Below, piece after piece: positions 6,741-14,701 of a DNA stretch of 18,809 nt. A model generated the notes under the pieces. The model was not told the origin of the DNA. It saw only the letters and a program-made list of their open reading frames with translations, and searched no databases. The DNA comes from Clostridia bacterium (GTDB lineage Bacteria > Bacillota > Clostridia > Christensenellales > Aristaeellaceae). Position 1 is the stretch's first letter. Each line of letters opens with the position of its first letter. A program made the translations under genes and the position numbers. Location of the stretch: contig CAAEUQ010000194.1 in NCBI GenBank assembly GCA_900759005.1, forward strand, positions 1 through 18,809, in the 5' to 3' direction.

Positions 6741-6747
6741 TTTTCTT

Positions 6748-6776
6748 TTGACGGCGCGCGGAATTGGTGTTATACT
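6748..6776 (+). promoter_or_regulatory. Promoter of the MATE exporter gene
   Basis: TTGACG (6748-6753) and TATACT (6771-6776) are separated by 17 nt. The transcript should start near 6783, which excludes the in-frame TTG at 6764 as translation start. Confidence 0.85.
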
Positions 6777-6817
6777 ATAAAATAAATGAATTTTCTGAAG
6801 TGAAGGGCGGGCAGAAT

Positions 6818-8188
6818 GTGATTCGGGACAGAGAATTCTATAAAACGATCTTTCGAATCTCGCTTCCGGCGGCGTTTCAGGCGCTGGTGAGCTTTCTGGT
6901 GGTCGTCGCGGACGATATCATGGTTTCAAAGCTGCCCGGCGGCGCGAGCGCGCAGGCGGCGGTGACGCAGGTCAACAGCCTGACCGCGTTTTACACCGCG
7001 ACGCTGACCGGACTGGTCAGCGGTTCATCCGTCCTGATCGCGCAGTATTGGGGCAAACGCGATATGACGCGCATCCGAAAGGTCTTTTCGATCGTGTTCT
7101 GGATTTGCATCATGCTCGCGCTGGTCTTTACGCTCGTCGCCCGCCTGTTTCCGGGCACGGTCACGGGGTTGGTAATCAGCGCGAAGGAAACGCAGGTTTC
7201 AGAGCTTGCGCGCGAATATCTCCGAATCGCGTGCCTTACGTTTTTGCCGTATGCGGTCACGACCTCGCTGATCGGAATGCTCCGCTCGATCGAGGTTGTG
7301 AAGATCACGCTGGTAACGACGGTAGTTGCGCTGGCGCTGAATATCAGCCTGAACGCACTGCTGATTTTCGGCCTTTGTGGTTTTCCGGCGCTGGGCGTAT
7401 CCGGCGCAGCGATTGCGACGCTGATTACGCGAATCGTTGAAATGGCGATGGTCGTCGCGTATACGTTCTGCATTCAGAAACAGCTTGCGATCAAGCCGAA
7501 AAACCTTCTCGAAATCGATCGGACGCTCGCACGAGATTACGCGCGCTACGGCTTGCCGGTTGGACTTACGGATATGCAGTGGTCGCTGATCGGCATCCTG
7601 AAATCGGCGATTATCGGTCAGATGGGCGTCGCGTTTATAGCAGCGAACAGCATTGCGTCCAGCATGGCGAATCTCGGAACGATGTTTACATTCGCACTTG
7701 CGGGCGGCGCGTGCGTCGTGGTCGGCAAAGCGGTTGGAAAGGGCGATTACGATGCGGCGCGCGAATACTCAAAGACGATTCAGCTGATGTTTCTGATGAT
7801 TGGAATTGCGATGGCGGCGCTCGTGTTTGCGCTTCGCGTGCCGTTTACACGCCTGTACGGATCGTCAAAGGATCCGGAGGTTTATTCTCTGGCGACGACG
7901 ATGATCGCAATTCTCGCCGTTACGCTGATCGGCACGAGCTATCATGCGAGCTGCTTCATCGGCATCAACCGCGGCGCGGGCGACAGCCGATTCGTCGCAA
8001 TGGTGGACAGCATCTGCGGCTGGCTGATCGTGATTCCGGCAACGGCGTTGTGCGCATTCGTGTTCAAGGCGCCGCTGCCGGTCGTATTCCTCGCGACGCG
8101 CGTCGACCAATGCTTCAAATGGGTGATCGCGATGCTGCGACTGCGAGGCGACAAATGGATTCGGAATGTAACGCGCGAAGAAACTTAA
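6818..8188 (+). CDS. MATE family efflux transporter
   Basis: A 456-residue multidrug and toxic compound extrusion transporter, expected to export cationic or amphipathic compounds using a sodium or proton gradient. About twelve hydrophobic segments form two similar halves; the N-terminus MIRDREFYKTIFRISLPAAF leads straight into the first one, as usual for clostridial members, and the GASAQAAVTQVNSLTAFYTA loop after it is family-typical. GTG at 6818 is chosen because the promoter places the transcript start near 6783 and AAGGG lies 10 nt upstream. It is transcribed alone from a near-consensus promoter preceded by phased direct repeats, suggesting regulated expression. No terminator is visible after the stop. 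Substrate cannot be predicted. Confidence 0.88.
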   Translation: MIRDREFYKTIFRISLPAAFQALVSFLVVVADDIMVSKLPGGASAQAAVTQVNSLTAFYTATLTGLVSGSSVLIAQYWGKRDMTRIRKVFSIVFWICIMLALVFTLVARLFPGTVTGLVISAKETQVSELAREYLRIACLTFLPYAVTTSLIGMLRSIEVVKITLVTTVVALALNISLNALLIFGLCGFPALGVSGAAIATLITRIVEMAMVVAYTFCIQKQLAIKPKNLLEIDRTLARDYARYGLPVGLTDMQWSLIGILKSAIIGQMGVAFIAANSIASSMANLGTMFTFALAGGACVVVGKAVGKGDYDAAREYSKTIQLMFLMIGIAMAALVFALRVPFTRLYGSSKDPEVYSLATTMIAILAVTLIGTSYHASCFIGINRGAGDSRFVAMVDSICGWLIVIPATALCAFVFKAPLPVVFLATRVDQCFKWVIAMLRLRGDKWIRNVTREET

Positions 8189-8210
8189 CTTCCGAGCGCG
8201 GCGGAGTTTA

Positions 8211-8238
8211 TCTACAGTTGATATTTTACGGTTATGAT
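8211..8238 (+). promoter_or_regulatory. Candidate promoter of the structured leader
   Basis: TCTACA (8211-8216) and TATGAT (8233-8238) are 16 nt apart, giving a predicted start near 8245, directly at the foot of the long helix 8246-8358. The -35 box matches consensus at only four positions. Confidence 0.5.
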
Positions 8239-8245
8239 AGGTACA

Positions 8246-8383
8246 TAAGCAGCGGAGGCGTTTGATATACCCTCATATATCCATCCGACTTTCCCCAAAG
8301 CAGGATGACGACGATCCGCACCCCCATCCTTTCGTTCTGAGGCGCTTTCCGCTGCTTACCCCTCCATAACCGCCAGACAGGGG
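8246..8383 (+). promoter_or_regulatory. Structured 5' leader with RBS-masking hairpin, riboswitch-like
   Basis: TAAGCAGCGGA (8246-8256) pairs perfectly with TCCGCTGCTTA (8348-8358), extended by a G-U pair and GCG/CGC (8258-8260 with 8343-8345). Inside are a perfect hairpin GATATA/TATATC (8264-8269 with 8276-8281, six-base loop) and AGGATG/CATCCT (8302-8307 with 8325-8330). GGATG can alternatively pair with CATCC at 8282-8286. Right after the closing helix, CCCCT (8359-8363) can pair with AGGGG (8379-8383), the likely ribosome binding site of the lipid kinase gene. The layout resembles an aptamer plus translation-control helix. I do not recognise a known riboswitch class. A short inverted-repeat element is the alternative. 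Confidence 0.5.
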
Positions 8384-8393
8384 ATATGATTCC

Positions 8394-9260
8394 ATGTATA
8401 ATTTTATTTATAATCCCATCGCCGGAAAAGGCAGGGCGCAGCGCTTTCGTGCGGAAATTGAACCGCAGCTGAAGGCGCGGGGCGTTTCTTTCCGTTTTTG
8501 GGAAACAACTGCACCGCGCGATGCCGTTCGCATCGCCGAAGAGCTGACTGTGCGCGGAGAAACCGATATCGTCGTTATGGGCGGCGATGGAACGGTCAAC
8601 GAGGTGCTGAACGGGCTGGACGATCCTTCGAAAGTGCGGCTCGGGCTGATTCCCTGCGGATCCGGCAACGATTTCGCCGCGGCAATCGGCATTCCGCGCA
8701 CGCCGGAAGGTTCGCTTGACAAAATTTTGAACGGCGAAGCGAAGCCGACGGACTATCTCGTCTGCTCAGGCGTTCGCGGACTGAATGTGATCGGCGCGGG
8801 CATCGACGTGGACATTCTGAAGCGCAGCTATCGCGCAAAGGTGCTCCGCGGCAGTTTGAATTATCTCGTTTCGCTGATTGTGAGCCTGATTCATTTCAAA
8901 AACTATTCGTTTACCGCGGAGCTGGACGGCGCTGAATCGGCACACGAAGGGTTTATCGTCTGCGCGTGCAATGGCAGGCGCATCGGCGGCGGCATTCCGA
9001 TTTGCCCCAAGGCAATCTGCGACGACGGCAAGCTCGATATTGTGATCATCGATGGAATCAAAAAACGCATGATTCCCGGCGCGTTGATCAAGCTCCTGAA
9101 GAGTAAAATTCTCGAACAGAAATACACCATTCACACACTTGCACCGGAGCTCAAGGCGAAATTCAGTCGCCCGACTACGATTCAAATCGACGGCGAGCTG
9201 TACGACGATTTGCCGTTCGACGTCAGAATCGTTCATGATCAGCTGCGGGTATACCGTTAG
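8394..9260 (+). CDS. Diacylglycerol kinase family lipid kinase (DgkB/YegS type)
   Basis: A 288-residue soluble lipid kinase of the DagK/YegS/LCB5 family, which phosphorylates diacylglycerol or related lipids at the membrane surface, recycling diacylglycerol to phosphatidic acid. The N-terminus has the YNPIAGKG nucleotide loop (6-13), then GGDGTVNEVLNG (63-74) and PCGSGND (87-93); DGKLDIVIIDG and QIDGE mark the C-terminal beta-sandwich domain. Length is usual for the family. The ATG at 8394 has AGGGG 10 nt upstream, and that site can pair with CCCCT in the structured leader, suggesting control of translation. The amidohydrolase gene follows after 9 nt, so both share a transcript. Lipid substrate is not determined by sequence. 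Confidence 0.9.
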   Translation: MYNFIYNPIAGKGRAQRFRAEIEPQLKARGVSFRFWETTAPRDAVRIAEELTVRGETDIVVMGGDGTVNEVLNGLDDPSKVRLGLIPCGSGNDFAAAIGIPRTPEGSLDKILNGEAKPTDYLVCSGVRGLNVIGAGIDVDILKRSYRAKVLRGSLNYLVSLIVSLIHFKNYSFTAELDGAESAHEGFIVCACNGRRIGGGIPICPKAICDDGKLDIVIIDGIKKRMIPGALIKLLKSKILEQKYTIHTLAPELKAKFSRPTTIQIDGELYDDLPFDVRIVHDQLRVYR

Positions 9261-9269
9261 GAGAAGCAT

Positions 9270-10130
9270 ATGCTCGGCGATTGTCATGTACATATGGTGC
9301 TCGACGGCGTGGATTATCGCGCGGCGATGAATCGGCATCGCCCACAGCCGGACGAGAATGCGATTCGCGCGTGCCTGAACGATTATCGGAATGCGGGAAT
9401 CGTTTATTTGCGCGACGGCGGTGATAAGCTCGGCGCGGCGAAGCGCGCGGGTGAACTCGCGCCGGAATACGGCATTGAATATCGAACGCCGATCTTCCCG
9501 ATTTGCAGAAAGGGGCGCTACGGCGCGTTCATCGGGCGCACGTTCGAGGATTTCGGTGAATACCGTGCGCTGGTTGATGAAGTCAAGCGCGAAAACGGGG
9601 ATTTCATCAAAATTATGATTTCGGGATTGATGGATTTCGACCATTACGGCGTAATCACCAGCGAACCGCTGGCGAAAATCGAGATCCGCGATATGATCGC
9701 CTATGCCCACGATTCAGGTTTTGCGGTCATGGCGCACGCAAACGGTGCGGAGACAGTGCAGAATGCGGTCGAAGCCGGCGTGGATTCCATTGAGCACGGC
9801 GCGTATTTGAATGAAGAATGCATCGCCTGCCTTGCGGAATCGGGCGCAGTCTGGACGCCAACGCTGGTTACGATCGGCAATCTGATCGGCTGCGGGCGTT
9901 ATCCGGACTCGGTGCTGAAGCCGCTGCTCGAGTTTCAATTGAATGCGGTTCGCGCCTGCGCGGAAAGAGGCGGCAAAATCGCGCTCGGCAGCGACGCGGG
10001 TGCTTATCTCGTGCCGCACGTAAAAGGCAGGAACGATGAATATGCGCTGCTGAAGACCGCAATCGGCGCGAATCTGGATGAAGTTCTTGAAGCCGGTGAG
10101 CAAGCGATTCGAAGCAAATTTCACAGATAA
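9270..10130 (+). CDS. Metal-dependent amidohydrolase
   Basis: A 286-residue amidohydrolase-superfamily enzyme with a TIM-barrel and bound metal, hydrolysing C-N or related bonds in an unknown substrate. Metal-ligand positions are visible: H-x-H at H6 and H8 directly at the N-terminus, K114 (FIKIMISG) as the possible carboxylated lysine, H156 (MAHANG), H176 (SIEHG) and D242 (GSDAG). The absence of an N-terminal beta-sandwich before HxH, and the short C-terminus, make it more compact than imidazolonepropionase or prolidase-type relatives. The ATG at 9270 has AGGAG about 7 nt upstream, 9 nt after the lipid kinase gene. The two genes share a terminator at 10131. A link to lipid metabolism is suggested only by position. 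Confidence 0.82.
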   Translation: MLGDCHVHMVLDGVDYRAAMNRHRPQPDENAIRACLNDYRNAGIVYLRDGGDKLGAAKRAGELAPEYGIEYRTPIFPICRKGRYGAFIGRTFEDFGEYRALVDEVKRENGDFIKIMISGLMDFDHYGVITSEPLAKIEIRDMIAYAHDSGFAVMAHANGAETVQNAVEAGVDSIEHGAYLNEECIACLAESGAVWTPTLVTIGNLIGCGRYPDSVLKPLLEFQLNAVRACAERGGKIALGSDAGAYLVPHVKGRNDEYALLKTAIGANLDEVLEAGEQAIRSKFHR

Positions 10131-10175
10131 AAACAAAGGGCGCTCTGCGATATAGCCGCGCAGCGCCATTTGTTT
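10131..10175. terminator. Bidirectional hairpin terminator
   Basis: AAACAAA and GGCGCT (10131-10144) pair with AGCGCC and TTTGTTT (10162-10175) around one mismatch. It ends the amidohydrolase transcript on the plus strand and the LOG gene on the minus strand, where a T-rich run follows the helix. Confidence 0.8.
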
Positions 10176-10710
10176 AGCATTTTTTCAGAATTTCTATGAT
10201 CTGGTCGAGGTTTTTCGCGAAGTAAATGCCCTGCTGGCGCGCTTCGGAGGAGAGCTCCTTTTCAATCATATGGTCGAGTAGCGTTTTCAGACTGTCGTAA
10301 TACCCGTTTAGATTATAGAGAATGCACGGGGCGCTCAGGTGTTTGAGCGAAACCTTGCTCATGACTTCGGCAATCTCCTCCAACGTGCCCGTTCCGCCGG
10401 GAAATGCAATGAATGCTTCACCCAACTCGATCATCTTTGCTTTGCGCTCGGACATATCCTTCGTTACGATCAGCTGCGTAAGTCCGTCGAACAGATAGCC
10501 CGCATCGATGAAAAACTGCGGCTCTACACCGATTGCCTTTCCACCTGCATTCAGAACGCTCTTCGCGATTTCACCCATAAGTCCACTTTCGGAGCCGCCG
10601 TAAACCAGCGTGTGCCCGTTTGCACCGATCCAATGACCAAGTTCGCGAACCGCGTCGCACAGGGCGGGATCGTTTCCTTCGTTTGCGCCGAGATAGACCG
10701 TAATATTCAT
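10174..10710 (-). CDS. LOG family (TIGR00730) protein, nucleoside 5'-monophosphate phosphoribohydrolase
   Basis: A 178-residue Rossmann-fold protein of the LOG family, once called lysine-decarboxylase-like. Members cleave the N-glycosidic bond of AMP-type or cytokinin nucleotides. It shows YGGSESGLMG (37-46), the M-SERK-KM helix (86-93) and the family signature PGGTGTLEE (104-112) with both glutamates. Length fits short bacterial members such as YvdD. ATG at 10710 is chosen because GGAGG (complement of 10720-10724) lies 9 nt upstream, so upstream in-frame codons are not needed. It is a single-gene unit with its own promoter and a hairpin terminator shared with the convergent amidohydrolase gene. 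The physiological substrate in bacteria without cytokinins is unsettled. Confidence 0.9.
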   Translation of the reverse strand: MNITVYLGANEGNDPALCDAVRELGHWIGANGHTLVYGGSESGLMGEIAKSVLNAGGKAIGVEPQFFIDAGYLFDGLTQLIVTKDMSERKAKMIELGEAFIAFPGGTGTLEEIAEVMSKVSLKHLSAPCILYNLNGYYDSLKTLLDHMIEKELSSEARQQGIYFAKNLDQIIEILKKC

Positions 10711-10744
10711 GGATTTTTTCCTCCGTTTGCAGTGATGGTATTTC

Positions 10745-10773
10745 ATTATACCAAAAAACGGAAATACGCGCAA
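10745..10773 (-). promoter_or_regulatory. Promoter of the LOG family gene
   Basis: A perfect TATAAT (complement of 10745-10750) lies 17 nt after TTGCGC (complement of 10768-10773) on the minus strand. It directly follows the terminator of the ABC importer operon. Confidence 0.7.
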
Positions 10774-10774
10774 C

Positions 10775-10804
10775 AAAAGACTCCCTTTTCAGGGAGCCTT
10801 TTTT
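10775..10804. terminator. Terminator of the ABC importer operon
   Basis: GACTCCC (10779-10785) pairs with GGGAGCC (10792-10798) allowing one mismatch, with loop TTTTCA. Four T residues follow on the minus strand and six on the plus strand, so it can work both ways; on the minus strand it ends the importer operon. Confidence 0.8.
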
Positions 10805-10821
10805 CGATTCGGTTACGGTGA

Positions 10822-11874
10822 TCAGCCCGCGTACTGCGCCCAGTGATCCGCCCACTTTTCAAGGAGGGCTTCCTTCTGGCTGCCGAGCCATTCCCAGTCG
10901 ATTTCCTTCAGACCGAGCTCACTGTCGTCCGGGTAGTTGCCGTACTTGATGGTGGTGTTGGTACCGCGCGCGCAGTTTTCAACGGAACGCGCCTTCTGGT
11001 AATCCGCGGAAGCGCAGAAATCCAGGAACGCCGCAGCTGCTTCGGGGCGCTGGCAATCCTTGATCATCGCAGCGCCGGAAGCGCACGCGGTGTTGCCCTC
11101 GACGGGGTAGACCAGGCGGATATTGTCCGCGCCGTTGATGGTGATCTGCATCTCGACGATGTTTTCGTAGGTCAGACCGACCACGTATTCGCCGGAGATA
11201 ACGGACTTGAACACAGTGGAAGACGAAGTAGTGATTACGCCGTCGGCGTTTTTGATCAGCTCGTCGATGTACGCCCACGCCTTATCGTCGCCGAATTCAT
11301 CGCCCATCAGCGCAAGGATCGTGTGGAACTGGCGATACGCGGAGGAGGAAGCCGCCGGATCCGCCATGATGATCTTGCCCTTCAGCGCAGGATTCAGCAG
11401 ATCCTGATAGCCGTTGATGGTGATGCCCAGCTCGGCTTCCAGATCCTTGTTCACAACCAGCGCCATGTACTGGATGTCGAAGAAGCTGTAATATCCATAG
11501 GGATCCAGCTTGCTCAGCTCATCCGCGATGGTGGGGGTGTAGGGCTGAAGAATGTCGTGATACACGGTGCCGTCGGACTCGAACAAACCGCCGAACAGCA
11601 CGTCCGCCTGAGGATTGTTCGCTTCGCTGCGCGCGCGGGCAACCAGCTTGCCGACGGAATCGCTGACCCATTCGATCGTGCAATTCGGATAATACTTGTA
11701 CCAGATGTTCTCGACCGTTGCCTGCTGTGGATCGTCCAGCGTGGAATACACCACGATGCGATCTCCGATCGAGGCGGGATCATCGCGTACCCAGGAGGGT
11801 TTCTCCTCGGCGACGGCTGCGCAGCAGCTCAGCACGAACAGGGCAACCAGAATCAGACTCAGGATTTTCTTCAT
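10822..11874 (-). CDS. ABC importer substrate-binding protein, Fe(III)/AfuA-like family
   Basis: A 350-residue periplasmic-type binding protein of the AfuA/FbpA (COG1840-like) family. Residues 1-22 are a signal peptide with a hydrophobic core and a possible AVA-EE cleavage; two cysteines at 17-18 (LSCC) could alternatively carry lipid, though the lipobox is poor. The core begins IVVYSTLDD, and ADPAASSSAYRQF and ISGEYVVGLTYENI are hinge and ligand-pocket landmarks. The adjacent tyrosine pair that binds iron in FbpA is not evident, so iron is not assured; phosphonate-type or other anions are alternatives. ATG at 11874 has GGAG 10 nt upstream. It is last in the operon, after a 52-nt gap with a small hairpin that may protect or adjust its message. 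Confidence 0.82.
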   Translation of the reverse strand: MKKILSLILVALFVLSCCAAVAEEKPSWVRDDPASIGDRIVVYSTLDDPQQATVENIWYKYYPNCTIEWVSDSVGKLVARARSEANNPQADVLFGGLFESDGTVYHDILQPYTPTIADELSKLDPYGYYSFFDIQYMALVVNKDLEAELGITINGYQDLLNPALKGKIIMADPAASSSAYRQFHTILALMGDEFGDDKAWAYIDELIKNADGVITTSSSTVFKSVISGEYVVGLTYENIVEMQITINGADNIRLVYPVEGNTACASGAAMIKDCQRPEAAAAFLDFCASADYQKARSVENCARGTNTTIKYGNYPDDSELGLKEIDWEWLGSQKEALLEKWADHWAQYAG

Positions 11875-11903
11875 TGGGCAAACACTCCTTTTTCATTTAT
11901 TAC

Positions 11904-11917
11904 AAAGCCTTCGCTTT
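11904..11917 (-). promoter_or_regulatory. Small intercistronic hairpin before the binding-protein gene
   Basis: AAAGC and GCTTT form a perfect five-pair stem around a four-base loop in the permease/binding-protein gap. Such stems sometimes stabilise the binding-protein part of importer messages; this one is short, so the role is only a guess. Confidence 0.3.
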
Positions 11918-11926
11918 ATAATTCGA

Positions 11927-13579
11927 TTAAACGCTCATCTTTTCCGACCCGCGCGTGCACAGCAGATACAGCACGAGGCAGACGATGGTCAAAAGAGTGG
12001 TCACGGTCGCAAATGCCGAAGCTGTTCCGTAGGAACCGAGACCGATGTTGTTGTATGTGTTTAGCGTCAGTGTGATCGTCTGGTTGTTGTACAGGAATAT
12101 GCCCGAGGACATCTCCGTTATGATCGATACGAAGCTCAGAATTGCGCCGGAAACAACGCCGCTCGTCATCTGCGGAACGGTTACGCGGATGAAGGTCTTA
12201 AGCTTCGATGCACCCAGGCTGATCGCCGCTTCTTCTGTGCTGATGGGAATTTGCATCATTGTCGCCGTCGCCGATCGGCTTGTATATGGCATTCGGCGAA
12301 TGACCAGCGCGATAATCATGATCGTCATCGTGCCCGTCAGCGAAAAATACTTCGTATTGAAGCCCAAAATCAGCGCAATGCCGATAACCGCGCCCGGCAT
12401 GATGTACGGCAGCATAGAAATCGTGTCCACCGTATGGCTCAGCGCGCTCGAACGACGCACAACCAGATACGCGATCAGCACGGCGATTACGATGATAATC
12501 GCCAGCGACAGACTGGAAATCACCAGCGTATTCTTAATCGAGCGCCCCATCAGCTTGCGAATCGCGTTCTGATAGTTCGAAAGCGAATACGTTGCCTGCG
12601 CAACCTGCCCCTTGTAATCGCGGAAGGAATCGACGATAATGTAAAACTGCGGAAGAAGCGACACCGCGATCAACAGATAGCAGTACACGTGCATCAGCAC
12701 ACTGCCCACGCCCTTCGGCTTCTTTTTCTGAATCGGATGCAGCGAATTGATCGTGAACTTGAATTTCGAGGTCGCAACCTTTTGAATCAGGAACACCGCC
12801 GCTGTCAGAATAATAGCGAGTACGCTGACTGCCGATGCAAAATTGTAGTCTGCGCCGACTTCACTTAAAAATGAATCGTAAATCAGAACGGGGAAAGTCT
12901 TGTAGCCCTCACCGATCAGCGCAGGCGTTCCGAAATCGGCAAACGCACGCATGAACACGATCAGCGCCGCGGCGAGAATCGTCGGTGCGGTCAGTCCCAT
13001 AACCACTTTGAAGAAGCGCTTTACGCCCGTACAGCCGAGACTCGCGGACGCTTCCAGCAGGCTTGCGTCGATATCCTGAAATGCGCCGTTCATGTAAATC
13101 ATGACCAGCGGGAACAGCTTCAGCGACTGCACCAGCAGAATGCCGCCAAATCCGTAGATCGAGCCGATGCGAATGCCGATGCTTTCCAGAAGCTTCGTGA
13201 TTACGCCCGAACGTCCGAGCAGCATGATCCACGAATACGCGCCGATGAACGGAGCGGACATCGTGCAAAGAAGCGCCGTAACGAACAGAATCTTCCGCCC
13301 CTTCAGCTTATAGAACGAGAAGAAATACGAAAACGGAACGCCCAGCAGCAGCGAAATCACCGTGACCGCGCCGGAAACCTTGAAGCTGTTGAGAATCGTG
13401 GCGTAGTAATACTTCTTTGAGAAGAATTTGACGAACGCCTTCATCGTAAATCCTGTTTTTTCCGTGTAGAACGCTTCCCAGAGAAGGCGCACGCACGGAT
13501 AGATGAAGAACAGCGCGAATAGAAGCAGAAGACCGATGCCCAGCGCCGTCCAGATATCCCATCTGCGCTTCGCTTTCAC
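11927..13579 (-). CDS. ABC importer permease, fused double domain (FbpB/AfuB type)
   Basis: A 550-residue integral membrane protein made of two fused binding-protein-dependent permease domains, the usual form in Fe(III)-type importers, so one chain supplies the whole channel. About twelve hydrophobic segments are visible. Each half has an EAA-type coupling motif that contacts the ATPase: ASLLEASASLGCTGVKRF in the first half and TEEAAISLGASKLKTFIRV in the second. A basic linker, IQKKKPKG, separates the halves near residue 285. The start is GTG at 13579, 3 nt after the ATPase stop; GGAGG lies 11 nt upstream within the ATPase gene, implying coupled translation. Family assignment is secure, transported substrate unknown. 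Confidence 0.9.
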   Translation of the reverse strand: MKAKRRWDIWTALGIGLLLLFALFFIYPCVRLLWEAFYTEKTGFTMKAFVKFFSKKYYYATILNSFKVSGAVTVISLLLGVPFSYFFSFYKLKGRKILFVTALLCTMSAPFIGAYSWIMLLGRSGVITKLLESIGIRIGSIYGFGGILLVQSLKLFPLVMIYMNGAFQDIDASLLEASASLGCTGVKRFFKVVMGLTAPTILAAALIVFMRAFADFGTPALIGEGYKTFPVLIYDSFLSEVGADYNFASAVSVLAIILTAAVFLIQKVATSKFKFTINSLHPIQKKKPKGVGSVLMHVYCYLLIAVSLLPQFYIIVDSFRDYKGQVAQATYSLSNYQNAIRKLMGRSIKNTLVISSLSLAIIIVIAVLIAYLVVRRSSALSHTVDTISMLPYIMPGAVIGIALILGFNTKYFSLTGTMTIMIIALVIRRMPYTSRSATATMMQIPISTEEAAISLGASKLKTFIRVTVPQMTSGVVSGAILSFVSIITEMSSGIFLYNNQTITLTLNTYNNIGLGSYGTASAFATVTTLLTIVCLVLYLLCTRGSEKMSV

Positions 13580-13582
13580 GCC

Positions 13583-14701
13583 TTACTGCACCTCCGCTTC
13601 ATTATGAACGCCGCACATCAAGCTTTTCTGCGATTCAAAATCGAATACGTTCGCCTTGTCCGCGTTCAGCGTCAGCCGCACATTTGTGCCCGGTTCGAGA
13701 ATGGAATCGATGCGCGATTCCTGAATGATTTCCGCTTCTTCGCCGGTTTCCATCTCCACGAAATAATGCGTGTTCAAGCCGAGGAAAACGCTGTCGCGAA
13801 TGACCGCGCGAATGCCCTCGCCCTTCAGATCGGTATTGACCAAAAGCTCCTCCGGGCGCGCGGAAAGCACGATTTTGCGCTCCTTTGCCGGAACTTGCGC
13901 AACGTTTGCAAACGGAACCGTATAGCCGTTTGCAAATCGAATCGCCGCGCCGCCGGAGACGGGAATCAGGGATGCGTTGATCAGATTGGATTTGCCGATA
14001 AACGTCGCGACAAACAGATCCGCCGGACGCTGATAAATATCCTTCGGCTTTCCGCAATGGCGAATGACTCCCTCGCTCATAACCGCGATGCGATCGGAAA
14101 TCGCCATCGCTTCTTCCTGATCGTGGGTTACGTAAACCGTCGTGATGCCGACCTCGCGCTGAATGCGCTTGATCACCGTGCGCATTTCCACGCGGAGCTT
14201 CGCGTCGAGGTTGGAAAGCGGTTCATCCATCAGAAGTACGTCCGGGCGAATGACCAATGCGCGGGCGAGTGCGACGCGCTGCTGCTGACCGCCGGAAAGA
14301 CGATCGGGCATTCGGTCGGCGTATTCGTCCACGTGAACGAGCTTCATGAATTTGTCCGCCTCGGCGCGCGACTTTTCGCGGGATATGCGGCGATTTTTCA
14401 AGCCGAACTCCACGTTTTTGCGAACCGTCATGTTCGGGAAAATCGCGTAGTTCTGAAAGACCATGCCGATGTTGCGCTTGCCGGGATCCATGTCGTTGAT
14501 TTTCGTGTCGTTAAAGTAGAAGGAACCGCCTTCGATCGTGTTAAAGCCTGCGATCATGCGCAAAAGGGTCGTCTTTCCGCAGCCGGACGGTCCGAGCAGA
14601 GTGAAGAATTCGCCATTTCGGATGTTTACGGACAGGTCGGGGATAATCGTTTTCTCGCCGTAACGCTTCACGGCATTCTGAATCTGGATTCCTACGCTCA
14701 T
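13583..14701 (-). CDS. ABC importer ATP-binding protein (FbpC/PotA-like)
   Basis: A 372-residue ATPase that powers the importer. Walker A GPSGCGKTT (37-45), Q-loop Q83 (VFQNYAIFPNMTV), signature LSGGQ (135-139), Walker B VLLMDE (155-160), D-loop SNLD (163-166) and switch H193 (THDQEEA) are all intact. Residues from about 240 form the C-terminal OB/TOBE regulatory domain seen in FbpC, PotA and MalK relatives. The ATG at 14701 has GGGAGG 7 nt upstream. It is the first gene of the operon, unlike the common binding-protein-first order of iron importers, with a 5' leader of about 55 nt. PotA-type polyamine or phosphonate transport cannot be excluded from this subunit alone. Confidence 0.92.
   Translation of the reverse strand: MSVGIQIQNAVKRYGEKTIIPDLSVNIRNGEFFTLLGPSGCGKTTLLRMIAGFNTIEGGSFYFNDTKINDMDPGKRNIGMVFQNYAIFPNMTVRKNVEFGLKNRRISREKSRAEADKFMKLVHVDEYADRMPDRLSGGQQQRVALARALVIRPDVLLMDEPLSNLDAKLRVEMRTVIKRIQREVGITTVYVTHDQEEAMAISDRIAVMSEGVIRHCGKPKDIYQRPADLFVATFIGKSNLINASLIPVSGGAAIRFANGYTVPFANVAQVPAKERKIVLSARPEELLVNTDLKGEGIRAVIRDSVFLGLNTHYFVEMETGEEAEIIQESRIDSILEPGTNVRLTLNADKANVFDFESQKSLMCGVHNEAEVQ

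Noticed and set aside
6764..6817. Upstream TTG at 6764 as start of the MATE protein
   Set aside because: It falls between the -35 and -10 boxes, before the predicted transcript start; GTG 6818 fits the usual N-terminus.
8305..8340. Twelve-codon ATG frame inside the structured leader as a leader peptide
   Set aside because: No ribosome binding site at workable distance (AGG touches the ATG), and it lies inside a predicted helix; no codon enrichment suggesting attenuation.
8246..8358. The minus strand of the structured element as an independent small RNA
   Set aside because: The purine-rich minus strand looks RNA-like, but no credible promoter precedes it on that strand, whereas a plus-strand promoter fits the helix foot.
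10843..12075. 410-codon plus-strand open frame opposite the binding-protein gene
   Set aside because: Antisense shadow of a gene with signal peptide and family motifs; no ribosome binding site or recognisable domain.
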